This document shows, one piece after another, positions 10,060 to 18,443 of a stretch of 39,989 nucleotides of DNA. Positions within the stretch are counted from its first letter, which is position 1. Each line of letters starts with the position of its first letter. The position numbers were made by a program, and so were the translations under genes. The notes beneath the pieces are model-generated. The model had not been told where the DNA came from. It ran no database searches and was given only the letters and a program-made list of their open reading frames with translations. Source of the stretch: Candidatus Woesearchaeota archaeon (GTDB taxonomy: Archaea; Nanobdellota; Nanobdellia; Woesearchaeales; SKGA01). The stretch covers positions 1-39,989 of the forward strand of contig SKGA01000047.1 in NCBI GenBank assembly GCA_007117735.1, given 5' to 3'.

Positions 10060-12276
10060 CTAGCCATAATAGCTAGGTTTTTGTTCTTGAAGTTGTTTTC
10101 CTCGTGCACTTGAAAACTTTTCTTGTAGTGAAGCGTATGCTTCTTGAATTTCTTTTGTTGCACTTGGTCTCACTTTCTTCAATGCTTGTTGAAAATGTTT
10201 AAGCTGAACTTGTGTTGCTTTGATATCTTCTCGAAGTGCAAAAATTGCTGCTTCTCGACAGACTGCTTCAATATCTGCTCCAACATAACCATCTGTTTGA
10301 CTCACCAGATCAGATAAAGATACATCTTCTGCAAGAGGCATGTGTTTAGTATGTACTTCAAAGATTTTTGTTCTACTTTTCGCATCAGGTACACTTGCAA
10401 GAACGATTCTATCAAATCGTCCTGGTCGTAAAAGAGCAGTATCCATCGTATCTGGCCGGTTAGTTGCTGCAATAACGATAACATCGTTAAGCGATTGTAA
10501 ACCATCCATTTCTGTTAGTAATTGATTTACTACTCGTTCTGCAGATTTATTATCTCCATCACTTGAACGACTTGGCGCCATAGCGTCAATTTCATCAATA
10601 AAAATGATTGCTGGACTTACTTGTCGTGCTTTAGCAAATAATTGTCGTACAGCTTTTTCACTTTCTCCAACCCATTTACTAAGAAGTTCAGGACCTTTAA
10701 TAGGAATAAAATTCGCTTCTGTTTCTTTTGCTACTGCTTTTGCTAAAAGCGTCTTTCCCGTCCCAGGAGGACCGTACAGTAAAACACCTTTTGGTGGTCG
10801 AACGCCCATCGTTGCAAATTGTTTTTTATGAAGTAACGGCCATTCTACTGCTTCTTTTAATTCTTGTTTAACAGTTTCAAGACCACCAACATCATCCCAT
10901 GAAACGTTTGGTGTTTCAATAAGTACTTCTCGCATTGCACTTGGTCGAACTACTTTTAATGCTTCTAATAAATCTTCTTGAGTAATCACAACATTTTGTA
11001 ATACGTGTGAAGGAATAGGCTCTTCATCATTAAGTGTTAAGTCAGGTAATAATTTTCGAAGAACGATCATCGCACCTTCTTTACATAATGCTGCTAAGTC
11101 TGCACCTACAAATCCGTGCGTGAGTTTTGCCAACTCATCTAAAGAAACACTTTCATGTAAAGGCATATTTCGTGTATGAATTTTAAGAACGTTTAATCGA
11201 CCGCCTACATCCGGAGGGTTAATTTCTAACTCTCGATCAAACCGTCCAGGCCGTCGTAGTGCAGGATCAATTGAATTAGGAATATTTGTTGCCGCCATGA
11301 CGATAACTTTTCCTCTCGTTTTCAACCCATCCATAATCGTGAGTAATTGAGCAACAACTCGCCGTTCTACTTCTCCTTTACTTTCTTCTCGCTTTGGAGC
11401 AATAGCATCAATTTCGTCAATAAAAATAATACTTGGAGCATTCTTTTCTGCTTCTTCAAAAATATTTCTTAAGTTCTCTTCACTTTGTCCATAAAACTTA
11501 CTCATAATTTCTGGACCGTTGATAACAAAGAAATTACTATTTGTTTCATTTGCTACTGCTTTTGCTAAGAGCGTCTTTCCCGTCCCAGGATGACCGTGTA
11601 ATAAAACACCTTTTGGAGGTTCGATTCCTAACCGGTCAAAAACTTCCGGATGTCGAAGTGGCAATTCTACCATTTCTCGAACTTTTTGAATCTCATCACT
11701 TAAACCACCAATATCCTCGTAGCTTACTTCAGGGACGCCTGCATCTTCTTTTAGCTCTACAGGTTCTTCAAGACAAGTGATAGAAGTTTCTTTCGTTACC
11801 ACTAAAGGTTTACTTTTTGGACTGCCTTCTACTACAAGAAAAATAAGTTCGCCAAAAGGTACAAAGTTTCCTCGAACAGAAATTAAATCTCCTTTAACAA
11901 GACCTCTATTTTCTAGAATAATATTAAAAAATAAAGGGTTATCTACTCGAATTCCTTTGATTCCTTCTGTTGCTGGTGCAATAGTAAGATGCGTTGCTGG
12001 AGAAACATCTGCTTTTTTTACTTTAACATATTCTCCTATGCTCGTTTTTGCATTTCGTCGAATAATACCATCCATTCGAATAATATTTAATCCGATATCT
12101 CCTGGCAGTGAACGAGTTACAGAAGCAACAGTTTCTTTATCGCCCGATAAAATAACATAGTCTCCTTCATTCACACCTAATTGACGCATAAACGAACTGT
12201 CTAAGCGAACAACGCCTTTATTGACATCATCCTGCATTGCTTCAACAACTTTCAGTTGAATTTCTTTTTCTTGCAT
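10060..12276 (-). CDS. CDC48/VCP AAA+ ATPase with two AAA domains
   Basis: Two GxPGTGKTLLAKAVA, two IIFIDEIDA, two second-region-of-homology segments (AATN.P...LRRPGRFD / AATNRPD...LLRPGRFD), N-terminal double-psi barrel. Confidence 0.97.
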   Translation of the reverse strand: MQEKEIQLKVVEAMQDDVNKGVVRLDSSFMRQLGVNEGDYVILSGDKETVASVTRSLPGDIGLNIIRMDGIIRRNAKTSIGEYVKVKKADVSPATHLTIAPATEGIKGIRVDNPLFFNIILENRGLVKGDLISVRGNFVPFGELIFLVVEGSPKSKPLVVTKETSITCLEEPVELKEDAGVPEVSYEDIGGLSDEIQKVREMVELPLRHPEVFDRLGIEPPKGVLLHGHPGTGKTLLAKAVANETNSNFFVINGPEIMSKFYGQSEENLRNIFEEAEKNAPSIIFIDEIDAIAPKREESKGEVERRVVAQLLTIMDGLKTRGKVIVMAATNIPNSIDPALRRPGRFDRELEINPPDVGGRLNVLKIHTRNMPLHESVSLDELAKLTHGFVGADLAALCKEGAMIVLRKLLPDLTLNDEEPIPSHVLQNVVITQEDLLEALKVVRPSAMREVLIETPNVSWDDVGGLETVKQELKEAVEWPLLHKKQFATMGVRPPKGVLLYGPPGTGKTLLAKAVAKETEANFIPIKGPELLSKWVGESEKAVRQLFAKARQVSPAIIFIDEIDAMAPSRSSDGDNKSAERVVNQLLTEMDGLQSLNDVIVIAATNRPDTMDTALLRPGRFDRIVLASVPDAKSRTKIFEVHTKHMPLAEDVSLSDLVSQTDGYVGADIEAVCREAAIFALREDIKATQVQLKHFQQALKKVRPSATKEIQEAYASLQEKFSSARGKQLQEQKPSYYG

Positions 12277-12286
12277 GAAAACTCAC

Positions 12287-12760
12287 CTATTTTTGAGGAG
12301 TGTTTTTCTCAGCAGTTTTTGGTTCGTCAGTTTTTTGTTCAGCGTTTTTTTTAAGAACAGGCTTTACTTGAATTTTTGGTAATTGGATTGGTGCCGGAAG
12401 ACCAATTTCTTTACTTAATAATAATGCTTCAATACTGCAATGATGGAGTATTCGATTGTAAATATGAAGACCTAAATCTTTTGGAAGGTTCTGTTGTTCT
12501 TTCCAGGTTGCTTCAATTTGATCAGCTAAATCATTGTCAGCTAAATAAGTTACTTCACCAAAAATTTTAATGTGACCTGCTTTTGGTTCATAATCTACCG
12601 CATAGCTAAAGCCAATAATAAAAGCTCGTTGATTTGGTTGTTTAATAGCGTCAGTCGGAGTTAAGGATTCAATATTCATCCCTGATTTCACTGTCACTTT
12701 TTCTGATGTTTTGTTACGCTTTACTTGCATTTCTGTAAAACTAAAATTGAGTAATACCAT
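12287..12760 (-). CDS. Conserved archaeal protein of unknown function, 10 nt upstream of cdc48 (SecB-like fold possible)
   Basis: Tight operon spacing; beta-rich middle (AFIIGFSYAVDYEPKAGHIKIFGEVTYLAD) followed by helix and LPAPIQLPKI. Confidence 0.6.
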   Translation of the reverse strand: MVLLNFSFTEMQVKRNKTSEKVTVKSGMNIESLTPTDAIKQPNQRAFIIGFSYAVDYEPKAGHIKIFGEVTYLADNDLADQIEATWKEQQNLPKDLGLHIYNRILHHCSIEALLLSKEIGLPAPIQLPKIQVKPVLKKNAEQKTDEPKTAEKNTPQK

Positions 12761-12841
12761 GTTTTTATCACCTTATATTGTACTAGAAGAAAGTAAGCTC
12801 AAAAGAGTATTTAAAGGTTGTTATACCGTAGAAAGCACGAT

Positions 12842-13762
12842 TTATAAATAAACGCTCATTTCCCAAATACGTTTGAATTCTTGGTAAAATAACATAACTA
12901 ACTCTTCTCGGCCAGAGATAATAAGCAAATTTTCATTATTTCGTTGAGTGCCTGCGGCTGTCGGATTATAACTCCCTACAATTAAAGTATCGTTATTGAC
13001 GATAAAGAGTTTCCCATGCATCGTTGCAGGATTTTGATCTAAACGAATTGCTCCTCCGACTGCTGCTAACCGCTGATGGTGTTCTGTTAAATGTAACTGT
13101 CTTCTTTCAAAGACTGCACGAAGAGTTGCTCCTCGCTCCACTCGTAGTGCTAGAGCATCAGCAATTGGTTGACTGGTAAACGTGAAAAAGAGTGCGTCAA
13201 TACTGGTTGCAGTTTCTAATACAGAAAGCACTTGTTCTTCACAAGAGTGATGTGGACAAAAATAAAGTGAGAGTCTACCTCCTCCTGCAAGTCGTGTTGA
13301 AAAAGAAGAAGGTGTCGGTCCTCCTTGTAAATAGATAAACTCTTCTTCATATGCTGCTCGAATATCTGGGTGAAAGAGAAGTAATTGATAATTATCATTA
13401 AGGTATGTTTCTCTCCATGTTGGATTCCAACCTCCGGTGAAGACAAGATCTTCCTCAAAAAAACAAAATTTGTGGTGCATAAGTCCTCGTGAGAAAAAAG
13501 GTTGCGTATGTTCTAAACGAGTCCTTCTATCCATTATTACAGGAAAGGAGTCAAAGTAGTTTGATATTTCATCGAGATTAACATCATAAAATGCACAACC
13601 TTGTGGAATGTATGTTTCAAAGAGATGGATAAGCGTTGCACTACAGTTATGTTCATGGCAAAAAAAGGGTTGAATATGAATATCTCGAGTGATAAGATCT
13701 CCAAAAGGGAAGAAAAGAAGAATTAAAAGAATAAGATATCCTGCAAGTAGAAGCCACTTCAT
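12842..13762 (-). CDS. Membrane-anchored or exported phospholipase D-like (HKD) protein
   Basis: N-terminal hydrophobic segment; two HxK motifs: MHHKFCFFEEDLVFTGGWN and MHGKLFIVNNDTLIVGSYNPTAAG. Confidence 0.85.
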   Translation of the reverse strand: MKWLLLAGYLILLILLFFPFGDLITRDIHIQPFFCHEHNCSATLIHLFETYIPQGCAFYDVNLDEISNYFDSFPVIMDRRTRLEHTQPFFSRGLMHHKFCFFEEDLVFTGGWNPTWRETYLNDNYQLLLFHPDIRAAYEEEFIYLQGGPTPSSFSTRLAGGGRLSLYFCPHHSCEEQVLSVLETATSIDALFFTFTSQPIADALALRVERGATLRAVFERRQLHLTEHHQRLAAVGGAIRLDQNPATMHGKLFIVNNDTLIVGSYNPTAAGTQRNNENLLIISGREELVMLFYQEFKRIWEMSVYL

Positions 13763-13795
13763 TACTAGAACTATGCAAGTTCTTTGCTTTAAAAC

Positions 13796-14293
13796 TTAAG
13801 ATTGTTTTTCCGAAATATTTTCGCGTAAAGAATCTATATGTAGAAAGCTTTTAAGAAAACTTGACCTTGTTTGCGGGTAAATTTTATGTAATTCTTCTAT
13901 AAAGGAGTGGGGTTCGGGCGGTAATGATCCTGAAAGATCGAGTAGTTTGGCAGCTTGTAGTAACTCACCTCTGCTTATACATTGTAATGGTGAAATAATA
14001 ATTGCAGGAAGAGCTTTCGCAGTAAAAAAAGAAGAGAGATTTTTTGAAATATAGTCATCGAGAGTTTCAACAGAAAGAGGAGTTCCTTCTTCACTAAACG
14101 TTATTCGTTCTTCAAATATTTGTAAAAGAAAATGACGAAGGACTGCTCCTGCAAGAGTTGAAGTATCTATTTTGTAAACACCTCCTTGTGAAATAAGATC
14201 ATGTAGTCGTATATGTTTTCTCAGTCGTTTTTCTAATAAAGGGAGGAAGTCTTGAGGAGTATATGATTTTCCAGTAATATTTGAGATAATCAT
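13796..14293 (-). CDS. Hypothetical protein
   Basis: Open 165-codon frame in the coding strand direction; TATA-like TATTTAAA upstream. Confidence 0.5.
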   Translation of the reverse strand: MIISNITGKSYTPQDFLPLLEKRLRKHIRLHDLISQGGVYKIDTSTLAGAVLRHFLLQIFEERITFSEEGTPLSVETLDDYISKNLSSFFTAKALPAIIISPLQCISRGELLQAAKLLDLSGSLPPEPHSFIEELHKIYPQTRSSFLKSFLHIDSLRENISEKQS

Positions 14294-14410
14294 GTAAAGA
14301 AGAAAAGGAGAGGAGTTTAAAAAAGTACTTGTAACCCCTTAAAAATGAAAACAAAATGAAAAAGTTTAAATAGAGAAAGATATTTTTATCTTTTGGGGAG
14401 AAAATTAAAC

Positions 14411-16153
14411 TCACCTCTTTTTCCCGGGAAGGCTTTTCTTGCTTGCAAGAGAGGTCTTCTTAGGGTTTTTTCTTAACCAAGGTAAACAACAAGCAATACC
14501 TAAAATTAAACCAGTAACAAAAGTAATAAAGGACTCGTATTGTAGAAGAGCTCTCCTCCAAGAGAAAGAAGAATTCTCAAAATAATTACTTAAATCACTG
14601 AAAGTAAGTGCATATTCTAAGAATAATAATGCGGAAGAAGGATCTTCCTCGACTAAAGAAAGTGCATAAGTGTAATAACTATACCCGAGAATAGGAAATG
14701 CATCTTGTTTTGCAATAACTTGTTCAACACGAGAAGCTTTTGCATCAATAACTTGAGGAAGATAATCTTGAGCTAAACCAATAGTGGTAAAGAAAATATT
14801 TGCAAGAGCTTTTGTTTGTGATGCTTTGAATAAACATTGAACATAATCGCCAGAATTTTGATATCTATACGTTTGAGTAAGTTCATCTTCTACTCGAGTA
14901 AGAAAATCAGGAGGTAAATTTGAACGAAGATAGTTAAGTCTATTTTCTACACTTCGTATTTCTCGATAACATGCTTGTTGAATTATTCGTTCATTAATAA
15001 ATAAATCAGGAGCAGGAGAATTAAAAAAGCCTGACCACGCAACTGCGCTTGCATAACGTTCTACTGCTAACGCTAATTGTCGAGAAGAAATATTAGTAGA
15101 GTTAATATCTCGTAAATAGCCTCTTGTTTCAAGAAGTCGTTCAGTAACAATACTGAGCGTTTCCAAATCTACAAAAGAACGAATAGGTTGTTGTTCGATA
15201 GTTTGTGAGAACAAAGAAACATCTTCAAGCAGTTGTTGTAATCGTTGCACTTTTTGATCTTGAGTATAGGAGTCAAAATATAATTCTCGTAAAGGAAGAT
15301 TTGCGGAATAACAGAGACTCGCTCGAGCATAAGAAGATAACGATGGATCTTTACTTCTATTAAAAAAGGATTCTGCAGAATCAAATCTACTCGAAGAGTC
15401 CTCAAACTGAATCAACGAAGAAACAACAGTAAATAATTTTTCAGTTCGCAAACAAAGTTCTTGCGAAGTTGCTTCCATTTGGGAGAGATAAAACTCAGGA
15501 ACTTCAATAGATGAAGGAGGTAAAGGAAATGATCTGCCCGTAGCATAATAAAAAGCCTGATCCAAAGAAACCACTAAATGAATAGGAACAGAAAAATCTT
15601 CTCGATAATCTCGAGAAAAATTTTCTCCAGAAATAAACTGATCATCAAAACCAAGAAGCGGAACGAGAACATGTTGAGAACCGTGTTCTTGACCTGCTAA
15701 AATCTTTTCAGGAACTCCTGCAACAGGAGTGATAATTCCTCCTGAAGAAATTGCCCCAGTCATCGCAACACCGTCACGTAAAGGAACTCCTTCTAAAACT
15801 GCAAGTGTTAAAACAGTAGCCGCTGCCCCTCCTGAAGGCCCACTAATAAGAGATGAACCCGATCGAATAGTGTAAAAAAAGTCAAACTGTAAACAATCAA
15901 CTGGAGAGAATTCGCAAGCAATTTCATTCGCTAAACGAGTCGCAACCTGAGTGTCCAATTGAGTCAAAGGAAAACTATCTATAAACACCGATCCTGTTCC
16001 AGGCCTAATTTGTAAATATAATTCCGCAGTACCACCTCGTAAAGTTTCATTTGTAGATGATTGAAAAACAGAAAGTAAAGTAATAGAATCCGATGATGCG
16101 GTAACTGGCGAGAAGACCAAAAGGAAAAGAAAAAGAAAAAATAACCATTTCAT
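14411..16153 (-). CDS. Signal-peptide and C-terminal-TM Lon-like (S16) serine protease without ATPase domain
   Basis: N-terminal signal; SGPSGGAAATVLTLAVLEGVPLRDGVAMTGAISSGGIITPVAGVPEKILAGQEHG (Ser/Lys dyad context); C-terminal TM FITFVTGLILGIACCLPWL. Confidence 0.85.
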   Translation of the reverse strand: MKWLFFLFLFLLVFSPVTASSDSITLLSVFQSSTNETLRGGTAELYLQIRPGTGSVFIDSFPLTQLDTQVATRLANEIACEFSPVDCLQFDFFYTIRSGSSLISGPSGGAAATVLTLAVLEGVPLRDGVAMTGAISSGGIITPVAGVPEKILAGQEHGSQHVLVPLLGFDDQFISGENFSRDYREDFSVPIHLVVSLDQAFYYATGRSFPLPPSSIEVPEFYLSQMEATSQELCLRTEKLFTVVSSLIQFEDSSSRFDSAESFFNRSKDPSLSSYARASLCYSANLPLRELYFDSYTQDQKVQRLQQLLEDVSLFSQTIEQQPIRSFVDLETLSIVTERLLETRGYLRDINSTNISSRQLALAVERYASAVAWSGFFNSPAPDLFINERIIQQACYREIRSVENRLNYLRSNLPPDFLTRVEDELTQTYRYQNSGDYVQCLFKASQTKALANIFFTTIGLAQDYLPQVIDAKASRVEQVIAKQDAFPILGYSYYTYALSLVEEDPSSALLFLEYALTFSDLSNYFENSSFSWRRALLQYESFITFVTGLILGIACCLPWLRKNPKKTSLASKKSLPGKKR

Positions 16154-16731
16154 TTGTTTCGACCTCTTTGATGAACGATTTTTAGACGAGAAAGAACCTC
16201 ATCGGCTACGGAACAAGAAGAATATCCTTCTAGAAATGAAGCAAAATAATCTTTTGCATGTTGATAATGCGTACTTTCCAAAGCTTCTTCTAACACGTGT
16301 AAATCGACAGCCATATCTTCAATTTTTGAAGAAAAGAAAGAAAGTCCAAAGTCGATAAAATAAGGCTTGTGATCTTTTACTAAAATATTTGAAGTAGTCA
16401 AATCGCCATGAATAATACCTAAATCATGTAACTTGGCAACATGCACACCAATTTCTTTAAACAAAGACGTTGTAGGATAATTAACTACATAATCTCGTAA
16501 CCGAGGTCCTGCAATAAACTCCATATGAAATTCCGTTGCATCAGAGGAATATACTTTTGGAACAGGAAGAACATCTGCTAATTTTTGAAGAACTTTTACT
16601 TCTCGTTTCGTTCGAGAGGTTCGTAAGCGTTTATCAATACTTTCGTGTCGATAAGACTTAGGAACGCGTTGTTTAATAACAACATCTCCTTCTTGAATAA
16701 GAACTGCTTCAGCACCTTGACTTAAGATCAT
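16150..16731 (-). CDS. bud32: Bud32/PRPK-type Kae1-associated kinase
   Basis: QGAEAVLIQEGDVVIKQRVPKSYRHESID, LGIIHGDLTTSNILVKDHKPYFIDFGLSFFSSKIEDMAVDLHVLEEAL. Confidence 0.95.
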   Translation of the reverse strand: MILSQGAEAVLIQEGDVVIKQRVPKSYRHESIDKRLRTSRTKREVKVLQKLADVLPVPKVYSSDATEFHMEFIAGPRLRDYVVNYPTTSLFKEIGVHVAKLHDLGIIHGDLTTSNILVKDHKPYFIDFGLSFFSSKIEDMAVDLHVLEEALESTHYQHAKDYFASFLEGYSSCSVADEVLSRLKIVHQRGRNK

Positions 16732-16770
16732 AAAAGAAATAAAAGAAGAAGAGTTTAAAAAAGTAATGAA

Positions 16771-17085
16771 TTACTCTTCAAGTTTTTTATCCAGAGAAGG
16801 AAGTGAAGAGAATAGTCTCGCAGATTCAAACAAGACTGCAGGAGGAATAAAATAATCTTGACCTGTAGATGAGTGAAAATAAAGTGAAGAATTTCTTAAC
16901 ACTCGAAACGAAGCTGCAGTTAAACCTTGTTTAATGTTTGAAGAAGAGTACATATCCTTAATACATGCAACACCTGTCGTCAAGCCTGCAAGAGCATATC
17001 CTGCAACTTCAAAACCTGGAGATTCTTTTAGATGACCTGCCACATAAGAGGCAGCGCCATCAAGATAATGTCGTAATATCATCAT
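16771..17085 (-). CDS. Hypothetical protein, third gene of a small orphan operon
   Basis: 4-nt ATGA overlap with the upstream ORF. Confidence 0.5.
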   Translation of the reverse strand: MMILRHYLDGAASYVAGHLKESPGFEVAGYALAGLTTGVACIKDMYSSSNIKQGLTAASFRVLRNSSLYFHSSTGQDYFIPPAVLFESARLFSSLPSLDKKLEE

Positions 17086-17378
17086 AATTGGTTAAGGAGG
17101 TCATCCATTTCATATTTGGATAGTTTTCCTTTATTGAGCATACTCATAATTGGTTTTTTGTCTCGACCACCAACAATAGAATCAAATTCATAATCGTTTT
17201 CATCAAGATCGTCTTCGTTCTCAAGAAATTCATGCGCTTGATCATCAGCTTTTGCAAACGCTTTTTCATATACTTTTTCTTGTACTGCATCAAATTCATC
17301 TTCAAAGCCTTCACCATAAGACTCAAAAAGATCTTCTTCATCAAGCCCTTCTTCAAAATAGTTTTCTTCAAAATCCAT
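17082..17378 (-). CDS. Highly acidic 98-aa protein
   Basis: Asp/Glu-rich (MDFEENYFEEGLDEEDLFESYGEGFEDEFD...); 2 nt after the stop of the 42-aa ORF and overlaps the next ORF. Confidence 0.6.
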   Translation of the reverse strand: MDFEENYFEEGLDEEDLFESYGEGFEDEFDAVQEKVYEKAFAKADDQAHEFLENEDDLDENDYEFDSIVGGRDKKPIMSMLNKGKLSKYEMDDLLNQL

Positions 17379-17380
17379 TT

Positions 17381-17509
17381 CTAATTACCCCCTCGTACAA
17401 TTGAATTAATATATTCAGACATCCGATTCCATTCTTCGAGTGTCATCCGTTCTTTAATAGGAGCAGTTAATCGAACACCTTTGCCCATATCAATAGTTAT
17501 TGTTTTCAT
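17381..17509 (-). CDS. 42-aa small protein leading the operon (not in ORF track)
   Basis: MKTITIDMGKGVRLTAPIKERMTLEEWNRMSEYINSIVRGGN*; ATG about where a leaderless TSS is expected from TATA at ~17532-17543; stop 2 nt before the next start. Confidence 0.6.
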   Translation of the reverse strand: MKTITIDMGKGVRLTAPIKERMTLEEWNRMSEYINSIVRGGN

Positions 17510-17511
17510 GT

Positions 17512-17573
17512 GTTACTTATTAGTAACAAACTAATATATAAATGTTTCTATTTTGTAGTTACTCAACAGTAAC
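17512..17573 (-). promoter_or_regulatory. TATA promoter flanked by two identical-arm palindromes GTTACT-N4-AGTAAC
   Basis: GTTACT-TATT-AGTAAC at 17512-17527 and GTTACT-CAAC-AGTAAC at 17558-17573; TATA-like CATTTATATATTAG (minus) between them. Confidence 0.75.
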
Positions 17574-17611
17574 ACCAGATATTTAAAAAAAGAAGAACTA
17601 TTACAAAAAGT

Positions 17612-17679
17612 ATCCCTAGGCTTTAAAGTTGGCCAAGAAGCAAATATGCGTCAATGAGGTCAAACGAGTTCCTAGGGAT
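17612..17679 (+). ncRNA. Candidate structured RNA (long stem-loop; H/ACA-like or unknown)
   Basis: Perfect 9-bp outer stem ATCCCTAGG (17612-17620) / CCTAGGGAT (17671-17679), inner stem GTTGGCC / GGTC-A-AAC with internal loop, GA on both sides of the apical region; TATA-like GATATTTAAAA at 17579-17588 about 25 nt upstream. Confidence 0.4.
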
Positions 17680-17964
17680 TCATCTATAACCAATTTTAGT
17701 AAGTTTCTTACAAGAAAAACACGTGTAAACCACATATCCTTTCTTAATACGCGTACGACAAGAAACTCCTGGAGTGAAAGGAGTATAACAATGTTTACAG
17801 AAAGAATGTTTCATCTCACGAGGTAAACGATACCGATACTTCATACTCACTCGACGAAGAAGAAAGACATACCGTTTTGCACGAGAAGGAAAAGAATACA
17901 AAGAAGAACGTAGTGCCTGAAATAATGAGATAAGATGTTCTTCAATGAGTTTTTTTGAAACCAT
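17680..17964 (-). CDS. rnp4: RNase P protein component 4 (Rpp21/Rpr2 family)
   Basis: RLPREMKHSFCKHCYTPFTPGVSCRTRIKKGYVVYTCFSCKKLTKIGYR zinc-binding Rpr2 signature. Confidence 0.85.
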   Translation of the reverse strand: MVSKKLIEEHLISLFQALRSSLYSFPSRAKRYVFLLRRVSMKYRYRLPREMKHSFCKHCYTPFTPGVSCRTRIKKGYVVYTCFSCKKLTKIGYR

Positions 17965-18020
17965 AAAGAAAGAAAAAAGGAAAGAAGTATTTAAAAATAC
18001 CCTTTACTTTCAAAAGAGAG

Positions 18021-18443
18021 ATGATTAATTTACAAGACGTCGCAAAAGAATTTGGAGCGACCTGCACCATTCCTGAAAAACACTGTAAAGAACTAAACAA
18101 TACACTATTTTTTCAACCAGTTACATTTCCCCCTTCTAAAGAAGAAGCAGTAGGTGGAGGAATTATTCTAGCAAAAAAAGAAAAAGAAAGAATTATCCCC
18201 TCATTTTATCTTCTTGAACATTTTGCAAAACAAATACCTGTGATAGAAGTAGATGAAAAAACCGCCTATCTCTTCACCTGCGGTCGAGATATTTTCAAAA
18301 AAAATGTCATTCTTCCAGCACCTCAAAAAAAATACATTGTGGTAAATGAACAAAAAGAAGTGTTAGGAGTAGTAAAAGAAGACCGAGCAATGTTAAAAAA
18401 TGTTCTTGATAGAGGAATTTTTCTTCGACAAGAACTTAGGTAA
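18021..18443 (+). CDS. Hypothetical protein, possibly PUA-like domain
   Basis: C-terminal VVNEQKEVLGVVKEDRAMLKNVLDRGIFLRQE resembles PUA-type ribosome-biogenesis C-termini; weak by eye. Confidence 0.5.
   Translation: MINLQDVAKEFGATCTIPEKHCKELNNTLFFQPVTFPPSKEEAVGGGIILAKKEKERIIPSFYLLEHFAKQIPVIEVDEKTAYLFTCGRDIFKKNVILPAPQKKYIVVNEQKEVLGVVKEDRAMLKNVLDRGIFLRQELR

Noticed and set aside
11777-12160. Plus-strand 127-aa ORF antisense to cdc48
   Set aside because: Lies fully inside a strongly conserved CDS; no recognisable motif or promoter.
10060-12276. Internal sequence repeats within cdc48
   Set aside because: Explained by the tandem AAA D1/D2 domains.
17629-17826. Plus-strand 65-aa ORF over the candidate RNA and rnp4
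   Set aside because: Antisense to the rnp4 zinc-binding region; more plausible that the 5' part is a structured RNA.
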